This document shows, piece by piece, positions 9,657 to 24,706 of a stretch of 64,000 nucleotides of DNA. Origin of the DNA: Undibacterium parvum (lineage in GTDB: Bacteria; Pseudomonadota; Gammaproteobacteria; Burkholderiales; Burkholderiaceae_D). The notes beneath the pieces are model-generated. The model was given only the letters and a program-made list of their open reading frames with translations, was not told the origin of the DNA and made no database searches. Location: positions 4,464,001-4,528,000 of the forward strand of contig NZ_CP034464.1 in the NCBI RefSeq assembly GCF_003955735.1. The letters run 5' to 3'. Numbering within the stretch: the stretch's first letter is position 1; every line of letters begins with the position of its first letter. Position numbers and translations under genes: made by a program.

Positions 9657-11654
9657 TTAGCCTACCGCTTCCAGATACTCTTGTTGTTCCAGCCAACTCG
9701 CTTCGACTTCGCCTAGTTCTTTTACCAGATAAGCTTGGTCTAGCAATAATCCCTTGAGCTTCTCTTTGTTGGTATCGTTATAGATAGCACTGTCTTCCAA
9801 TTGCGCGGCAAGTGCGTGTTTCTTGCTGTTGAGCTTGGCCAATTGCTCTTCGAGTTTTTTAATCTGGTTTTCTATCGGCTTGCGTTGCGCGGCCAACTTT
9901 TGTTTGTCTTCCGTTTCCTTGCGGCGCTGTTCTTTATTGTCGCCTTTGTCAGCCACTGGAATCGGCTTCGCCAAAGGCAGGGCGTCGGTTTTTTTGTTCG
10001 CAGGCAAGGCCGGTTCGTTGGCTTGCGCGTTGGCTTTCGCCAGTTTATTCTTGAATAGCCAGTCTTTGTAGTCGTCCAGATCGCCGTCAAAAGGCTCTAA
10101 CTTACCATCGGCAACGATGATGAATTGGTCCGTGGTAGCGCGCAACAAATGCCTGTCATGCGAGACCACCACCAAGGTACCTTCAAACTGCGCCAGCGCG
10201 TCGGTCAGCGCTTCACGGGTTTCCAGATCCAGATGGTTGGTCGGTTCATCGAGCAGCAAGAGGTTAGGGCGCTGCCAGACTATCATTGCCAATGCTAGAC
10301 GCGCTTTTTCACCGCCTGAGAAAGGCGCGATAGGGCTAGTCACCATATTGCCAGGGAAGTTAAAGCCGCCGAGGAAATTGCGCAATTCTTGTTCGCGTAT
10401 GCCAGGTGCAATATGCGCCAGATGCCATAAAGGCGATTCGTTATGGCGCAGCATTTCGACCTGATGCTGAGCAAAATAACCGATAGACAGACCTTTACCC
10501 GTCAGCATAGTGCCGGACAATGGCGCAATGTCACCGACCAGGGTTTTGATCAGGGTCGATTTACCCGCTCCGTTGACGCCGAGTAAGCCGATACGCTGAC
10601 CGATTTGCAGGGAGAATTTGACGTCGCCAACGATCTTCTTCTCAGTGAAACTATGATCGGTCTTGGACTCGATGCGGTAGCCGCAATCGACGTCTTCCAT
10701 CACCAGCATAGGATTCGGAGCGCTCAAAGGCTCACGGAATTCAAACGAGAATTCAGCTGCGGCACGCAATGGTGCCAATTCTTCCATCTTGGCCAAAGCT
10801 TTGATACGACTTTGCGCCTGCTTTGCCTTACTGGCTTTGGCGGCAAAACGCGAGATAAAGGATTGCAAATGGTCGCGCTTGCGGGTTTGTTTTTCAATCG
10901 CACTTTGCGCTAAAATCAATTGTGCTACGCGCTGACGTTCGAAAGCTGAATAGTTACCCGAGTAACGTTTAAGTTTGCGTTCGTCGATATGGGCAATCAC
11001 ATTGACGACGCCATCGAGGAAATCTCTATCATGCGAGATGATGATCAGGGTACCGGCATAACGCTTGAGCCAATCTTCCAGCCAGATAATCGCATCCAAA
11101 TCCAAATGGTTGGTCGGTTCATCGAGTAGCAGTAAATCGGACTTACACATCAAAGCCTGCGCCAGATTCAAACGCATACGCCAACCACCTGAAAAACTGG
11201 CGACCGATTGCTCCATCTGATCGATGGTAAAGCCCAAACCCAATAACAATTGTTCGCCACGCGGACGCACCGTGTAGGCGTCCGCATCGGCCAGTGCGCC
11301 ATACATCTCGCCGATGGCGATGCCGTTTTCCATGCTCTCGGGCTGGGCTTCGAGTTCGGCCAATTGCGCTTCAAGTTTGCGCAGTGCGGTATCACCATCG
11401 ATCGCATAATCGATCGCGGTGCGATCTAAGGCGGGAGTTTCTTGCGCCACGTGGGCTAACTGCCATTTAGCCGGGAATTCTATACTGCCTTGATCGGGGT
11501 GCAATTCACCGCGCAACATCGCAAATAAACTCGATTTCCCCGCGCCATTGGAGCCGATCAGACCGATTTTGTCGCCTGGATTGAGCGTGATATCGACATT
11601 GTCGAACAGTGGTTTGGTGCCGCGAGCCAGAACGACTTGGAGAAAACGTATCAT
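9657..11654 (-). CDS. ABC-F family ATPase (YheS-like)
   Basis: This 665-residue soluble protein has two ABC domains and no membrane segments, the ABC-F layout of ribosome-associated translation factors. Domain 1 has GLIGSNGAGKSS, signature FSGGWRMR and LLLLDEPTNHLDL. The inter-domain arm is the lysine-rich region at about residues 235-290. Domain 2 has GLLGVNGAGKST, FSGGEKARLALA and LLLLDEPTNHLDLE. The charged C-terminal coiled coil (about 560-660) and overall length best fit the YheS subgroup rather than Uup or EttA. Confidence 0.9.
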   Translation of the reverse strand: MIRFLQVVLARGTKPLFDNVDITLNPGDKIGLIGSNGAGKSSLFAMLRGELHPDQGSIEFPAKWQLAHVAQETPALDRTAIDYAIDGDTALRKLEAQLAELEAQPESMENGIAIGEMYGALADADAYTVRPRGEQLLLGLGFTIDQMEQSVASFSGGWRMRLNLAQALMCKSDLLLLDEPTNHLDLDAIIWLEDWLKRYAGTLIIISHDRDFLDGVVNVIAHIDERKLKRYSGNYSAFERQRVAQLILAQSAIEKQTRKRDHLQSFISRFAAKASKAKQAQSRIKALAKMEELAPLRAAAEFSFEFREPLSAPNPMLVMEDVDCGYRIESKTDHSFTEKKIVGDVKFSLQIGQRIGLLGVNGAGKSTLIKTLVGDIAPLSGTMLTGKGLSIGYFAQHQVEMLRHNESPLWHLAHIAPGIREQELRNFLGGFNFPGNMVTSPIAPFSGGEKARLALAMIVWQRPNLLLLDEPTNHLDLETREALTDALAQFEGTLVVVSHDRHLLRATTDQFIIVADGKLEPFDGDLDDYKDWLFKNKLAKANAQANEPALPANKKTDALPLAKPIPVADKGDNKEQRRKETEDKQKLAAQRKPIENQIKKLEEQLAKLNSKKHALAAQLEDSAIYNDTNKEKLKGLLLDQAYLVKELGEVEASWLEQQEYLEAVG

Positions 11655-11741
11655 TGTTTATTTACTTACTTATTTACTTAATTACTTAATTGAAAAATCG
11701 ATTGATCCGCAAGAATGCGAATAAACGGGGGAGTATCTGTC

Positions 11742-11786
11742 TTAAAACGCTGAAACCGCACAGTCTATGTGCGGCTTCAGCGTTTC
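11742..11786 (-). terminator. Strong hairpin terminator downstream of prmB
   Basis: A 17-base stem with one mismatch and a short loop (arms at about 11746-11762 and 11768-11784) is followed on the minus strand by TTTT. It lies about 70 bases after the prmB stop and closes the dap-prmB transcription unit. Confidence 0.8.
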
Positions 11787-11854
11787 CCCATCGATACTAG
11801 GGGTGAGTATGCGATTTCCTAGCGAGCTAGGAGGATTGCACAGAGTAAAAAATA

Positions 11855-12778
11855 TTATTTAATGCTGAGTAACTGATCGGCATAGAGTAAGAAAACCATG
11901 TCATCACCGGCACTGGTAGAGAGCCAGGTCAGGTCTAGGCCGGCAAATGCCTGCTCTGCAAATTCGCGTTCGTTACCGATTTCGACCATCAGTATACCAT
12001 TGGGCTTCAAATGTTGCGCTGCACCAGCGACGATCTTGCGCACTAAATCCATGCCGTCAGTACCGCCAGCCAGGGCAATCTGCGGTTCATGCAGATATTC
12101 CTGCGGCAATTTACTCATGGAGCCGGAATTGACGTAGGGTGGATTGGTGATAATTAAATCGTATTTTTTAGCCGGAACCTTGGTGTACAGATCGGACTCT
12201 ATCAGGGTAATTCTGTCTTCTAATTGGTAAGTGGCGACATTGCGGCGCGCCACATCAAGCGCATCGCCTGAAATATCGACAGTATCGACATGTGCATTGC
12301 TAAAGGCATCGGCCAACATAATCGGCAGGCAGCCCGAGCCTGTGCACAGTTCGAGAATATCGGTGATGGCGTCGGCATCTTGCACCCATGGTGAAAAATG
12401 CTCAGGAATCAGTTCGGCGATAAACGAACGCGGCACGATGACGCGCTCATCCACATAAAAATTGTAAGTGCCCAACCATGCTTCATTAGTCAGATAAGAG
12501 GCCGGCACCCGGTCTACTGCGCGCCGTTCTATCACGGCCAATGCCGCAAGTATTTCTTCTGGCAGTAAGCGTGCATCGAGAAAAGGATCTATCTTATCGA
12601 GTGGCAGTTTTAAGCTGTGCAGCAGCAAATAGGCTGCTTCATCGAGGGCATTGGCACTGCCGTGGCCGAAGAACAGCTCTGCAGTATTGAAACGGGTAAC
12701 CGCATAGCGCAACAAATCGCGCAGTGTGGAAAAGCTCGCCGCGGCATGCGCGATGGATGGAGTGTTGGTACTAGTCAT
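11855..12778 (-). CDS. prmB: Ribosomal protein L3 N5-glutamine methyltransferase
   Basis: PrmB methylates a glutamine of ribosomal protein L3 with S-adenosylmethionine. The 307-residue protein has the SAM site ([15 protein letters not shown]) and the glutamine-binding NPPY motif ([14 protein letters not shown]) of HemK-type methyltransferases. The N-terminal helical extension and the length favour PrmB over PrmC. Its ATG overlaps the dapE stop (ATGA), so it is translationally coupled to the lysine-biosynthesis gene upstream. Confidence 0.92.
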   Translation of the reverse strand: MTSTNTPSIAHAAASFSTLRDLLRYAVTRFNTAELFFGHGSANALDEAAYLLLHSLKLPLDKIDPFLDARLLPEEILAALAVIERRAVDRVPASYLTNEAWLGTYNFYVDERVIVPRSFIAELIPEHFSPWVQDADAITDILELCTGSGCLPIMLADAFSNAHVDTVDISGDALDVARRNVATYQLEDRITLIESDLYTKVPAKKYDLIITNPPYVNSGSMSKLPQEYLHEPQIALAGGTDGMDLVRKIVAGAAQHLKPNGILMVEIGNEREFAEQAFAGLDLTWLSTSAGDDMVFLLYADQLLSIK

Positions 12779-13902
12779 GTCAGTAAATTTTCTAAAGTGC
12801 GGCGGTAAATGTTTTTTAGCGGATCAATAAAACGCAATTCTATATGCTCGTCTATCTTATGGATGCTGGCGTTGGGCGGGCCGAACTCTATCACTTGCTG
12901 GCAGATCTTGGCAATAAAGCGTCCATCCGAGGTGCCGCCAGTGGTCGATAATTCAGTGTCTAGACCCGTCTCGGCTTTGATCGCCGCAGCCAAGGCTTCG
13001 CTCAATTCACCCTTAGGCGTCAAGAAAGGATGACCGCCCACTGTCCACTTCAAAGCGTAGTCCAGTTGATGACTGTCGAGAATGGCATGCACGCGCTGCT
13101 GCAAACCCTCTGCAGTGCTGGCAGTGCAGAACCTGAAATTAAAATCGATCACCACTTCACCGGGTATTACGTTGGAAGCGCCGGTGCCGCCATGGATATT
13201 CGACATTTGCCAAGAGGTGGGCAGGTAATAGTCATTGCCCTGATCCCACACCTCAGCAACTAGTTCAGCCATCGCAGGTGCGGCCAAATGGATAGGGTTT
13301 TTTGCCAGCTGCGGATAGGCGATATGGCCTTGTACACCTTTGATCGTCAACTTGCCTGACATGGTGCCACGGCGGCCATTCTTGATGGTGTCACCCAATA
13401 GGTCGACCGAGGTTGGCTCGCCGACGATGCAATAATCAATTTGCTCGCCACGCTCCTTGAGTAAGTTGCAAACGATCACAGTGCCGTCGGTAGCCGGACC
13501 TTCTTCATCGCTGGTAATCAGAAATCCAATTGATCCATTATGATCAGGCTGTTCGGCAATGAATTCTTCGCATGCCACCACAAAGGCGGCAACCGAGGTT
13601 TTCATGTCGGCCGCGCCTCGGCCAAATAATTTGCCATCTCTATGGGTAGGAGCGAATGGGGCAGATTGCCATTGCTCGACCGGGCCAGTAGGCACCACGT
13701 CGGTGTGCCCGGCAAATACCAGTAATGGCTGAGTACTGCCCTTGCGCGCCCATAGATTGGTGACTTCACCGGATTGTATAGTCTCGCAGATAAAGCCTAA
13801 AGGTTCGAGCAAAGCGATTAAGGTGTTTTGGCACCCCTTGTCTTCAGGAGTGACCGAGTCAAGTGCAATCAATTGCTCGGTCAGTGCTAGTGTTTTACTC
13901 AT
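12775..13902 (-). CDS. dapE: Succinyl-diaminopimelate desuccinylase
   Basis: DapE removes succinate from N-succinyl-LL-diaminopimelate, making LL-DAP for lysine and peptidoglycan. The 375-residue M20 metallopeptidase has the zinc ligands in [19 protein letters not shown] and TSDEEGPA, with a C-terminal ligand in [12 protein letters not shown]. It is coupled by ATGA overlaps at both ends, to the ArsC-like gene upstream and prmB downstream. dapD and dapC lie in the same cluster, so three steps of the succinylase branch are together. Confidence 0.96.
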   Translation of the reverse strand: MSKTLALTEQLIALDSVTPEDKGCQNTLIALLEPLGFICETIQSGEVTNLWARKGSTQPLLVFAGHTDVVPTGPVEQWQSAPFAPTHRDGKLFGRGAADMKTSVAAFVVACEEFIAEQPDHNGSIGFLITSDEEGPATDGTVIVCNLLKERGEQIDYCIVGEPTSVDLLGDTIKNGRRGTMSGKLTIKGVQGHIAYPQLAKNPIHLAAPAMAELVAEVWDQGNDYYLPTSWQMSNIHGGTGASNVIPGEVVIDFNFRFCTASTAEGLQQRVHAILDSHQLDYALKWTVGGHPFLTPKGELSEALAAAIKAETGLDTELSTTGGTSDGRFIAKICQQVIEFGPPNASIHKIDEHIELRFIDPLKNIYRRTLENLLT

Positions 13903-14291
13903 GGTCTCATGTTAAAAATAGAGTGATATTGTGCCGGCGAAAAACCGACGCTAATGCTTTGGATTCCATTGTTTTCACCTGACGTCACGTGCAACACCGG
14001 ACGCTTAATTAAGGACGGTGATGCCAGCATCAGGGAAATGGCCTGTTCGGTATCTGTGGCGCTCGCTTTTTGCTCATCGCTCAATGCGCGCCAAGTCGTG
14101 CCCTTGCGATTAATCAGAACATCGAGTCCGACTTGCGTGAGCCACTGTTCGACCGTGCTGCGATCGAGTCCGTTCTTCTTAAAATCATGGAACACAAAAT
14201 CGCCTTGATGTTCTTGTAGCCAGACCCGTGCTTTCTTTACTGTGTCGCAATTGGGAATTCCATAGAGCGTGATTTGCTGCGTACTTTGCAT
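13899..14291 (-). CDS. ArsC/Spx-family reductase-like protein (YffB type)
   Basis: This 130-residue thioredoxin-fold protein has the N-terminal motif [13 protein letters not shown] with a single active-site cysteine, followed by [17 protein letters not shown] and IKRPVL. These are features of the ArsC/YffB family. In E. coli yffB also lies directly upstream of dapE. It overlaps dapE by ATGA. Its role is not established: a glutathione-dependent reductase is proposed for the family, and arsenate reduction is unlikely without other ars genes. Confidence 0.85.
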   Translation of the reverse strand: MQSTQQITLYGIPNCDTVKKARVWLQEHQGDFVFHDFKKNGLDRSTVEQWLTQVGLDVLINRKGTTWRALSDEQKASATDTEQAISLMLASPSLIKRPVLHVTSGENNGIQSISVGFSPAQYHSIFNMRP

Positions 14292-14296
14292 AGTTC

Positions 14297-15433
14297 TTAC
14301 ATGTTCAGAGTAAATTCGGTGAATGATGCCTCATCAGTTTTTTCTGGCTCAGGCTCTGCTTCCACAGGTGCTTGCACTACTTCGTTATTGAGTAGCCATA
14401 GCAAATTATTCGCTGAATCTGCATTGGCCAAACCTTCTTCCTGGCTGATTAAGCCATCTTTGATCAGTTGCATTAAAGCGCGCTCGAAAGTCTGTGAGCC
14501 TGGCGACAGACTTTTTTCGATTGCCTCTTTAATTTGAAAAATGTCGCCTTGTTCTATCAACTCAGCGACGTAACGCGTGTTAAGCATGATTTCAACCGCA
14601 GCACAGCGCCCACCGTCCGTCGATTTCACTAAACGCTGCGAAATAATGGCGCGTATCGAAGAGGATAAATCGAGTAGCAATGCGCCGCGATTTTCCATAG
14701 GGAAAAAGCTGATGATGCGATTCAAGGCCTGATAACTATTATTTGCATGCAAAGTGGCAAGTACCAAATGGCCAGATTGGGCATAGGCAATCGCCGCCAA
14801 CATGGTGTCAAGGTCTCGAATCTCACCGATCAAGATGCAATCTGGGGCTTGCCGCAGCGAGTTCCTGAGGGCGGTTTTTAAGCTTTCGGAATCGGTACCT
14901 ATCTCGCGCTGATTAACGATCGATTTTTTGCTCTTAAACAAATACTCAATCGGGTCTTCCAGTGTCAAAATATGCCCGGTTCGCACTTCATTGCGATAAT
15001 CAAGCATAGACGCGATCGTGGTTGACTTACCCGAACCAGTGGCGCCAACCAATAAAATCAGGCCGCGTTTTTCCATGATTAACTCTGTCAGTACCGGCGG
15101 CAAATTGAGTGTATTTAATGCCGGGATATGTCCCGGCACAAAACGAAATACTGCCGATATAGAACCACGCTGACGAAATGCTGATAAACGGAAACGGCCT
15201 ATGCCTGGTGCGCCGATACCGACATTGAGCTCATTGTCTCGCTCCAAAATTTCCATGTGCTCGGGCGAGACAACCTCATTGAGTAGCGAGAGTATCCCCG
15301 CCTGATCAAGTTTTTGCTGATTGATAGGCAAAAGATTGCCATTGAGTTTGAGATGGATAGGAGAATTGATGGCGAAAAACATGTCAGATGCATGTTTTTC
15401 TTTCATTAACTGAAATAAGCGATCCATGGCCAT
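14297..15433 (-). CDS. pilU: Type IV pilus ATPase of the PilT/PilU family (PilU-like)
   Basis: This 378-residue protein is a secretion-type hexameric ATPase that assists pilus retraction. It has Walker A (GATGSGKST), the Asp box (LTLEDPIE), Walker B (CILIGEIRD) and the His box (LATLHANN). The start MDRLFQLMKEKHASDMFF and the acidic C-terminal tail (about residues 350-378) fit PilU rather than PilT. No pilT lies next to it. It sits inside the dap cluster on the same strand, between dapD and the ArsC-like gene. Confidence 0.85.
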   Translation of the reverse strand: MAMDRLFQLMKEKHASDMFFAINSPIHLKLNGNLLPINQQKLDQAGILSLLNEVVSPEHMEILERDNELNVGIGAPGIGRFRLSAFRQRGSISAVFRFVPGHIPALNTLNLPPVLTELIMEKRGLILLVGATGSGKSTTIASMLDYRNEVRTGHILTLEDPIEYLFKSKKSIVNQREIGTDSESLKTALRNSLRQAPDCILIGEIRDLDTMLAAIAYAQSGHLVLATLHANNSYQALNRIISFFPMENRGALLLDLSSSIRAIISQRLVKSTDGGRCAAVEIMLNTRYVAELIEQGDIFQIKEAIEKSLSPGSQTFERALMQLIKDGLISQEEGLANADSANNLLWLLNNEVVQAPVEAEPEPEKTDEASFTEFTLNM

Positions 15434-15491
15434 AATGTTTTCCTATCCTATTTTTTCAAACTAAATACTGTGGTTGCAGAGAGTCTGTCGC

Positions 15492-16319
15492 TTATACGCC
15501 GCGCAGTAGTTCATTGATACTGGTTTTAGAGCGAGTCTGTGCATCAACGCGTTTTACAATGACCGCACAATACAGGCTGTATTTGCCATCTGCAGACGGC
15601 AAATTACCAGACACCACTACTGAACCCGATGGAATGCGGCCGTAACTGACTTCACCAGTAGCTCTATCGTAAATTTTAGTCGATTGTCCAATGTAGACGC
15701 CCATAGAAATTACGGAATTCTCTTCTACGATAACTCCTTCGACTACCTCAGAACGGGCACCGATAAAGCAATTGTCTTCAATGATGGTTGGGTTCGCTTG
15801 CATAGGTTCCAATACGCCACCGATACCAACACCACCAGATAAATGGACGTTCTTACCAATTTGCGCGCAAGAGCCAACGGTGGCCCAAGTATCGACCATA
15901 GCGCCTTCATCGACGTAAGCACCGATGTTGACATAGGACGGCATCAGAACTACATTTTTAGCGATGAAACTGCCGCGACGGGCAACTGCCGGTGGTACCA
16001 CGCGAAAGCCACCGCGGGCGAAATCTTCGGCAGTGTAATTGGCAAATTTAGTCGGGACTTTGTCGTAGAACTGCATGTGCTCGCCTGATGGCATGACGAT
16101 GTTATCTTCGAGACGAAATGAAAGTAAAACAGCTTTTTTAATCCATTGATTAACTTGCCATGCGCCGTCTATTTTTTGCGCTACGCGCAAAATGCCACTG
16201 TCTAACTGTGTAAGTACGTGGGCGACGGTTTCACGCAATTCTGCTGGTGCGGATTTTGGTGAGAAATTGGCGCGATCTACCCAAGCTTGATCGATAATTT
16301 GCTGTAATTGTTGTGTCAT
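15492..16319 (-). CDS. dapD: Tetrahydrodipicolinate N-succinyltransferase
   Basis: DapD succinylates tetrahydrodipicolinate using succinyl-CoA, the step before DapC. The 275-residue protein has a helical N-terminal domain and a central left-handed beta-helix of hexapeptide repeats (about residues 105-215, for example [11 protein letters not shown] and [16 protein letters not shown]). The ATG at 16319 (MTQQLQQII) is preferred to the TTG twelve bases upstream, because family members start this way. Confidence 0.96.
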   Translation of the reverse strand: MTQQLQQIIDQAWVDRANFSPKSAPAELRETVAHVLTQLDSGILRVAQKIDGAWQVNQWIKKAVLLSFRLEDNIVMPSGEHMQFYDKVPTKFANYTAEDFARGGFRVVPPAVARRGSFIAKNVVLMPSYVNIGAYVDEGAMVDTWATVGSCAQIGKNVHLSGGVGIGGVLEPMQANPTIIEDNCFIGARSEVVEGVIVEENSVISMGVYIGQSTKIYDRATGEVSYGRIPSGSVVVSGNLPSADGKYSLYCAVIVKRVDAQTRSKTSINELLRGV

Positions 16320-16371
16320 ATATGTAGTCAACTAAAAAATTAAATGAAATGGTTTTGAATTCTAAATTGCT

Positions 16372-17616
16372 TTATTTTGCAGCTAAATTTTTGGTGAAGG
16401 CCACTATGCGTTGCGCCGCTTCCATGCACTCTTCTACTTCAGCCACAAGGGCCATACGTATGCGATTTTCGCCCGGATTGATGCCATGCGCATCGCGTGC
16501 TAAATAGCTGCCCGGCAGTACCGTCACATTAAACTCTTGATACAGTCTTCTAGCGAACTCGGTATCCGAAATAGTCACTAGTTTATCGACTCTGGCCCAC
16601 AGATAAAAAGCCGCATCGGGTAGCTTAACATCAAGCACTTCCTGGAGTAAGGGCGTGACCTGAGCAAACTTCTTGACGTAAAGCGCGCGATTTTCCTGCA
16701 CGTGCTGCTCGTCGTTCCATGCGGCAATAGATGCCGATTGTATACTAGGACACATGGCACTGCCATGATAAGTCCGATATAAAAGGAATTGTTTAATGAT
16801 CGCCGCATCGCCAGCCACAAAACCCGAACGCATACCAGGGACATTAGAGCGCTTGGAGAGGCTAGATAGTGTTATCAAACGTGGGTAGTTGTCGCGCCCA
16901 AGCATACGTGCAGCCTGCAAACTGCCCAAAGGTGCCTCATCATTGAAATAAATCTCTGAGTAACATTCGTCCGCGGCGATCACAAAACCATAGCGATCAG
17001 ATAAAAGGAAAAGCTCCTCCCAGTCCTGTAGATTTAATACGGCACCGGTTGGATTGCCAGGAGAGCAGATATACAGCAGTTGCACCCGCTGCCAGATTTC
17101 TTCTGGAATGCTTTGATAGTCGGGTGCGAAATTGCGTGCCGGATCAGCATTCGCGAAATACGGCTCGGCGCCCGCCAAATACGCAGCGCCTTCATAGATT
17201 TGATAAAAGGGATTAGGGCACAGAACCAAAGGCGTCCCGTGCTGATTTTTATTTGGGTCGATTATCGTCTGAGCCAAAGAAAACAGGGCTTCGCGCGAAC
17301 CGTTGACCGGTAAAATTTCGGTAGCTGGGTTCAAAGCAGGAATGCCATAGCGACGCGCCAGCCAGGCTGAAATAGCCTGTCGCAGACCATCTATACCAGC
17401 AGTGGACGGGTAACTCGCCAAGCCATCTAAGTGTTCAGTGAGGGCATTTCGAATAAACGAGGGGGTAGGGTGCTTGGGCTCGCCCAAGCCTAGGCTAATC
17501 GCTTTGTAGGCGGGATTTGGGGTAATCCCGGCGAACAGTTGTTTGAGTTTTTCAAACGGATAGGGTTGCAGTTTATTGAGAAAAGGATTCACTGAAGGCT
17601 TCAATAAGGAGTTCAC
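16372..17616 (-). CDS. dapC: Succinyldiaminopimelate transaminase
   Basis: DapC is a PLP aminotransferase that makes N-succinyl-LL-DAP from the DapD product. The 414-residue protein shows the class I/II features PVNGSREALF (cofactor phosphate region), CSPGNPTGAVL, AADECYSEIYF, the PLP-lysine segment SLSKRSNVPGMRSGF and the terminal RIRMALV arginine. The start appears to be GTG (MNSLLKPSVNPF). It heads the dapC-dapD-pilU-arsC-like-dapE-prmB run and is divergent from smc. Confidence 0.94.
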   Translation of the reverse strand: MNSLLKPSVNPFLNKLQPYPFEKLKQLFAGITPNPAYKAISLGLGEPKHPTPSFIRNALTEHLDGLASYPSTAGIDGLRQAISAWLARRYGIPALNPATEILPVNGSREALFSLAQTIIDPNKNQHGTPLVLCPNPFYQIYEGAAYLAGAEPYFANADPARNFAPDYQSIPEEIWQRVQLLYICSPGNPTGAVLNLQDWEELFLLSDRYGFVIAADECYSEIYFNDEAPLGSLQAARMLGRDNYPRLITLSSLSKRSNVPGMRSGFVAGDAAIIKQFLLYRTYHGSAMCPSIQSASIAAWNDEQHVQENRALYVKKFAQVTPLLQEVLDVKLPDAAFYLWARVDKLVTISDTEFARRLYQEFNVTVLPGSYLARDAHGINPGENRIRMALVAEVEECMEAAQRIVAFTKNLAAK

Positions 17617-17983
17617 TGCAAGAGCAAGAACAATTGTTGATTAAGAATAAGTGGAAATAAAAAACAAGATCTGGCAATCGATAATCATGGCTCGCCATTT
17701 GTGGTAGCAGCACTCTTATCTTTTTAGGGGGTATTTATCGTATTATACCGCCTCCGTAGCAGTGAAGCTGCTTAGCTAGAAGTTTGCTCGAAGTTTTTTA
17801 GATGCGCTTAAAAAGCGTCGAAAATGAAAAATCATAGGCTTCAAAATGATATGATACTTATGCTTATTACTAGCTTCAGCTGATTCAAAACGCCTAAATG
17901 CTAGCGGCAACAAGCTTGAATATCTGAAATATTGAGATGACTTTTTCTGACATCTATTTTAAAAGACCATAAATCTAAATAAC
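17617..17983. promoter_or_regulatory. Divergent dapC/smc intergenic region
   Basis: These 367 AT-rich bases separate two divergently transcribed genes and must hold both promoters. No small ORF, tRNA or strong hairpin was recognised. A candidate -10 (TATTAT) lies near 17740, but no convincing -35 could be assigned. Confidence 0.45.
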
Positions 17984-20900
17984 GTGCGCTTATCTTCTCT
18001 TAAATTATCCGGATTCAAGTCCTTTGTGGATGCCACCAATTTTCAGGTGCCAGGACAGTTAGTCGGCGTGGTCGGTCCGAATGGTTGCGGTAAATCGAAT
18101 ATTATTGATGCGGTGCGTTGGGTTTTGGGTGAGTCAAAAGCTTCAGAATTGCGCGGCGAATCGATGCAAGACGTTATTTTCAACGGATCTACTCATAGAA
18201 AACCGGCAGGGCGCGCCTCGGTTGAGCTAGTTTTTGACAATAGTTTGGGTAAGGCAGCGGGGCAATGGGGACAATATGCGGAGATCGCCGTTAAACGCAC
18301 TTTAACCAGAGACGGCACCTCTACCTATTACATCAATGGTCAACCGGTACGTCGACGTGACATTCAGGATATTTTTCTAGGTACAGGCTTAGGTCCGCGC
18401 GCGTACGCGATCATTGGTCAGGGTATGATTTCGCGGATCATTGAAGCCAGACCAGAAGAATTACGTATTTTCCTGGAGGAAGCGGCTGGCGTTTCACGCT
18501 ATAAAGAACGGCGTCGAGAAACTGAGAATCGCATACAAGATACCAATGAGAACCTGGTTAGGGTAGAGGATATTTTGCGCGAGCTCAATGCCAATCTGGA
18601 AAAGCTTGAGGCGCAAGCGGCTGTTGCAAATAAATATCATTCTTTGCAGTCAGATCAGGAAGAGAAGCAGAAACTGCTTTGGCTACTGCGTAAGAAAGAG
18701 GCTGCATCTGAACAGCAAAAATATTTCGCTGAAATTGAAAAATCGCAGCTAGACCTGGAAGAGCAAACTGCCAAACTGCGCCATGTGGAGCTGGAGCTGG
18801 ATCACATGCGTCAGGCGCATTATGCTGTTGGCGACAAGATGCATCAGGCTCAAGGCCACCTATACCAGACCAATGCGGAAATTGGCAGTCTCGAAGCTGA
18901 AATTAAATTTGTAATTGAATCGCGTAGTCGCCTGCAGGCCCAACTAGCCTCCTTAACCGCGCAGCGTGATCACTGGCAGCGTCAGGGTGAGCAGTTTCAC
19001 GAAGATTTGGCGGAAATAGAGATCCAGGTGGAAGAGCTAGCCTTGCGTTCTGAACAAGCACAGGAAATCGCTCAACGGCACAACGATAAATTGCCGGAAT
19101 TAGAGCAAATCTGGCGCAGCGCCCAAGTTAAAACTACCGAGTCGCGCGCTAAAATCATGCAATGCCAGCAGCAGATAGAGTTAGAGTCTGCACAGCAACG
19201 CAATGCATCGAGTATCTTAAATACACTTGCCGCAAGACGCGAACGTTTAGCGCAAGAGAAACAAAGCTTGGCCCTGCCAGATACTTCGCATTTGCAAAAT
19301 ATGGCAATGCAGGTCGAAGAAAAGAAACAGTCGCTGGAAGAGGCGACTATGCAATTAGAAGAAGCTCAAGAACGTCTACCGCAACTGGAAGAAGAGCGAC
19401 GCGCAGCGCAGCAGCAAACCAATCAAGACGCGGCGCAGTTTGCCCAACTTGATGCGCGCCTGATGGCTTTGAAATCAATGCAAGAAAAGGTGCAGAGCCA
19501 AGGCAAGGTGCAACCGTGGTTAGAGAAGCACGAATTGGCCAGTCTACCCAAGTTATGGAAAAAATTGCATATTCAAGCTGGCTGGGAATCTGCCTTGGAA
19601 GCCATACTCAGGGAACGCACCAGCGCATTGGAAGTATCCAATTTAGATTGGGCGAAGGCTTTTTTTAACGACGCGCCGCCAGCTAAATTGGCACTGTACT
19701 CGCCTGTCATTACCGCTAATCCTTTTGTTCCTGAACCGGGTCTACGTGCTTTAGTCGATCTCTTGCAACTCAATGAAGCTGGCTTGCGTAGCCTGATGAA
19801 TGACTGGTTGCATCAAGTGTATATCGCGGAAGACCTTAGTGCTGCCTTTGCTGAGCGCGCAAAGTTGCCGCTAGGTGCCTGCTTCATTACCAGGCAGGGG
19901 CATATCATTAGTCAAACCAGCGTGCGTTTTTTTGCTGCAGATTCTGAACAAGATGGGGTGTTGGCACGTCAACAGGAAATCGAAAATGTAGGCAAGCAAT
20001 GCCGCGCTCAGCAATTATTGGCCGATGAGGGGCGGACCCGCGTGGTGCGCGCAGAGTCCTTGCACACTCAAGCTAGTTCATCTTTGCAAGAATTGAGGCA
20101 AAGAGTGGCGAGTCTGACGCAATCGCTGCATGCGCAGCAAATTGAGTTGATGAAGCTCACGGAAGTGCAAGAGCGTTTCAATCAAAGGAGTACTCAAATA
20201 TCCAGCGATTTGGCAGAGATAGCCGCGCAGGAAAGTGATCAGCAGCAAGCCAGAGCTGAATCGGAAGAAAAATTCGAAACGCTTGATATGGAATTGGCTG
20301 AGTTACAGGAAACCCATGAGGATGGTCAAACCTTGTATCTCGAAAACGAGCAAAAACTCAATGATGCACGCTTGCGTTTGCGCGATCTGGAATTGGCTGC
20401 GCAGGAGATCGCTTTCGCCGAAAAAACCCAGCGCAACAAAATCGATGAACTCAAGCGCAGCAGCGCCACCGCGGTAGAGCAGGCCGGACAATTGTTTGCG
20501 ACTATGCAGCAAGGCAAGCTAGAACTGGAGTCTATGGATGATCAGGCTGCCTTAACCGGGCTGCAATCGCTACTGGATAAGCGCAGTGATCAAGAACGGG
20601 TTTTGGCCGATGCACGGCATGAACTTGATCAGTTGACTCAAAAACTGCGTCAGAGTGAAGACGCCAAAATGCAGCTGGAACGTAGCTTCCAGCCACAACG
20701 TGAACGTATCATGGAGTTGCAACTCAAAGAGCAGGCCGCCCGACTTAATCAGGAACAATACGCGGAACAATTAGCTAATTTTGAAGTTGATGAAGCCGCT
20801 TTAGAATTGAAGCTTCATGCAGAAATGAAGGCGTCCTATTTGCAGGGTGAGCTGACGCGATTAACGAATGCAATTGCCGCGCTTGGCGCAGTGAATATGG

Positions 20901-21504
20901 CAGCTCTGGATGAATTGCAGCAAGCCAAGGAAAGAAAAACTTTTCTTGATGCGCAGTTTGCCGATTTGACCGAAGCCATTACGACACTGCAAGACGCGAT
21001 TCATAAGATTGATATAGAAACCCGCGATCTGCTGCAAGACACCTTTGATAAGGTAAACCACCATTTTGCTGAACTGTTTCCGATTTTATTCGGAGGAGGG
21101 CAGGCGAAATTGATCATGACAGGTGACGAAATACTTGATTCAGGTGTACAGGTGATGGCGCAACCTCCAGGCAAGAAAAACGCTACTATCCATTTGCTTT
21201 CTGGTGGCGAAAAAGCCCTGACAGCAACCGCCTTGGTGTTTTCTATGTTCCAATTAAATCCGGCACCATTTTGCCTGTTGGATGAGGTCGATGCGCCTTT
21301 GGATGATTCTAATACGGAACGATTCTGTAATATGGTAAAACGTATGGCTAAGAACACACAATTTTTGTTTATCTCTCACAATAAAATTGCGATGGAAATG
21401 GCGCAGCAGTTGATAGGCGTCACCATGCAAGAACAGGGAGTTTCTCGTATCGTTGCGGTGGATATGGAATCTGCCGCACATTTAGTCGGTGAGGTACAGG
21501 CAGC

Positions 21505-21508
<4 letters not shown>
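17984..21508 (+). CDS. smc: Chromosome segregation ATPase SMC
   Basis: SMC condenses and organises replicated DNA with ScpA and ScpB. The 1,174-residue protein has the N-terminal Walker A (GPNGCGKSN), long coiled coils (about 170-480 and 660-1010), a hinge (about 500-640), and a C-terminal head with signature LLSGGEKALTATALVF and Walker B FCLLDEVDAPLDDSN. The start is GTG (MRLSSLKLSGFKSFVD). Its end overlaps zipA by ATGA, coupling condensation and division genes. Confidence 0.97.
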
Positions 21509-24649
<3,141 letters not shown>

Positions 24650-24706
24650 TATGCCACTGCTTTACTGTATATCTTTTAACCTCGTTAAGCTCGGAAAGTA
24701 ATTATT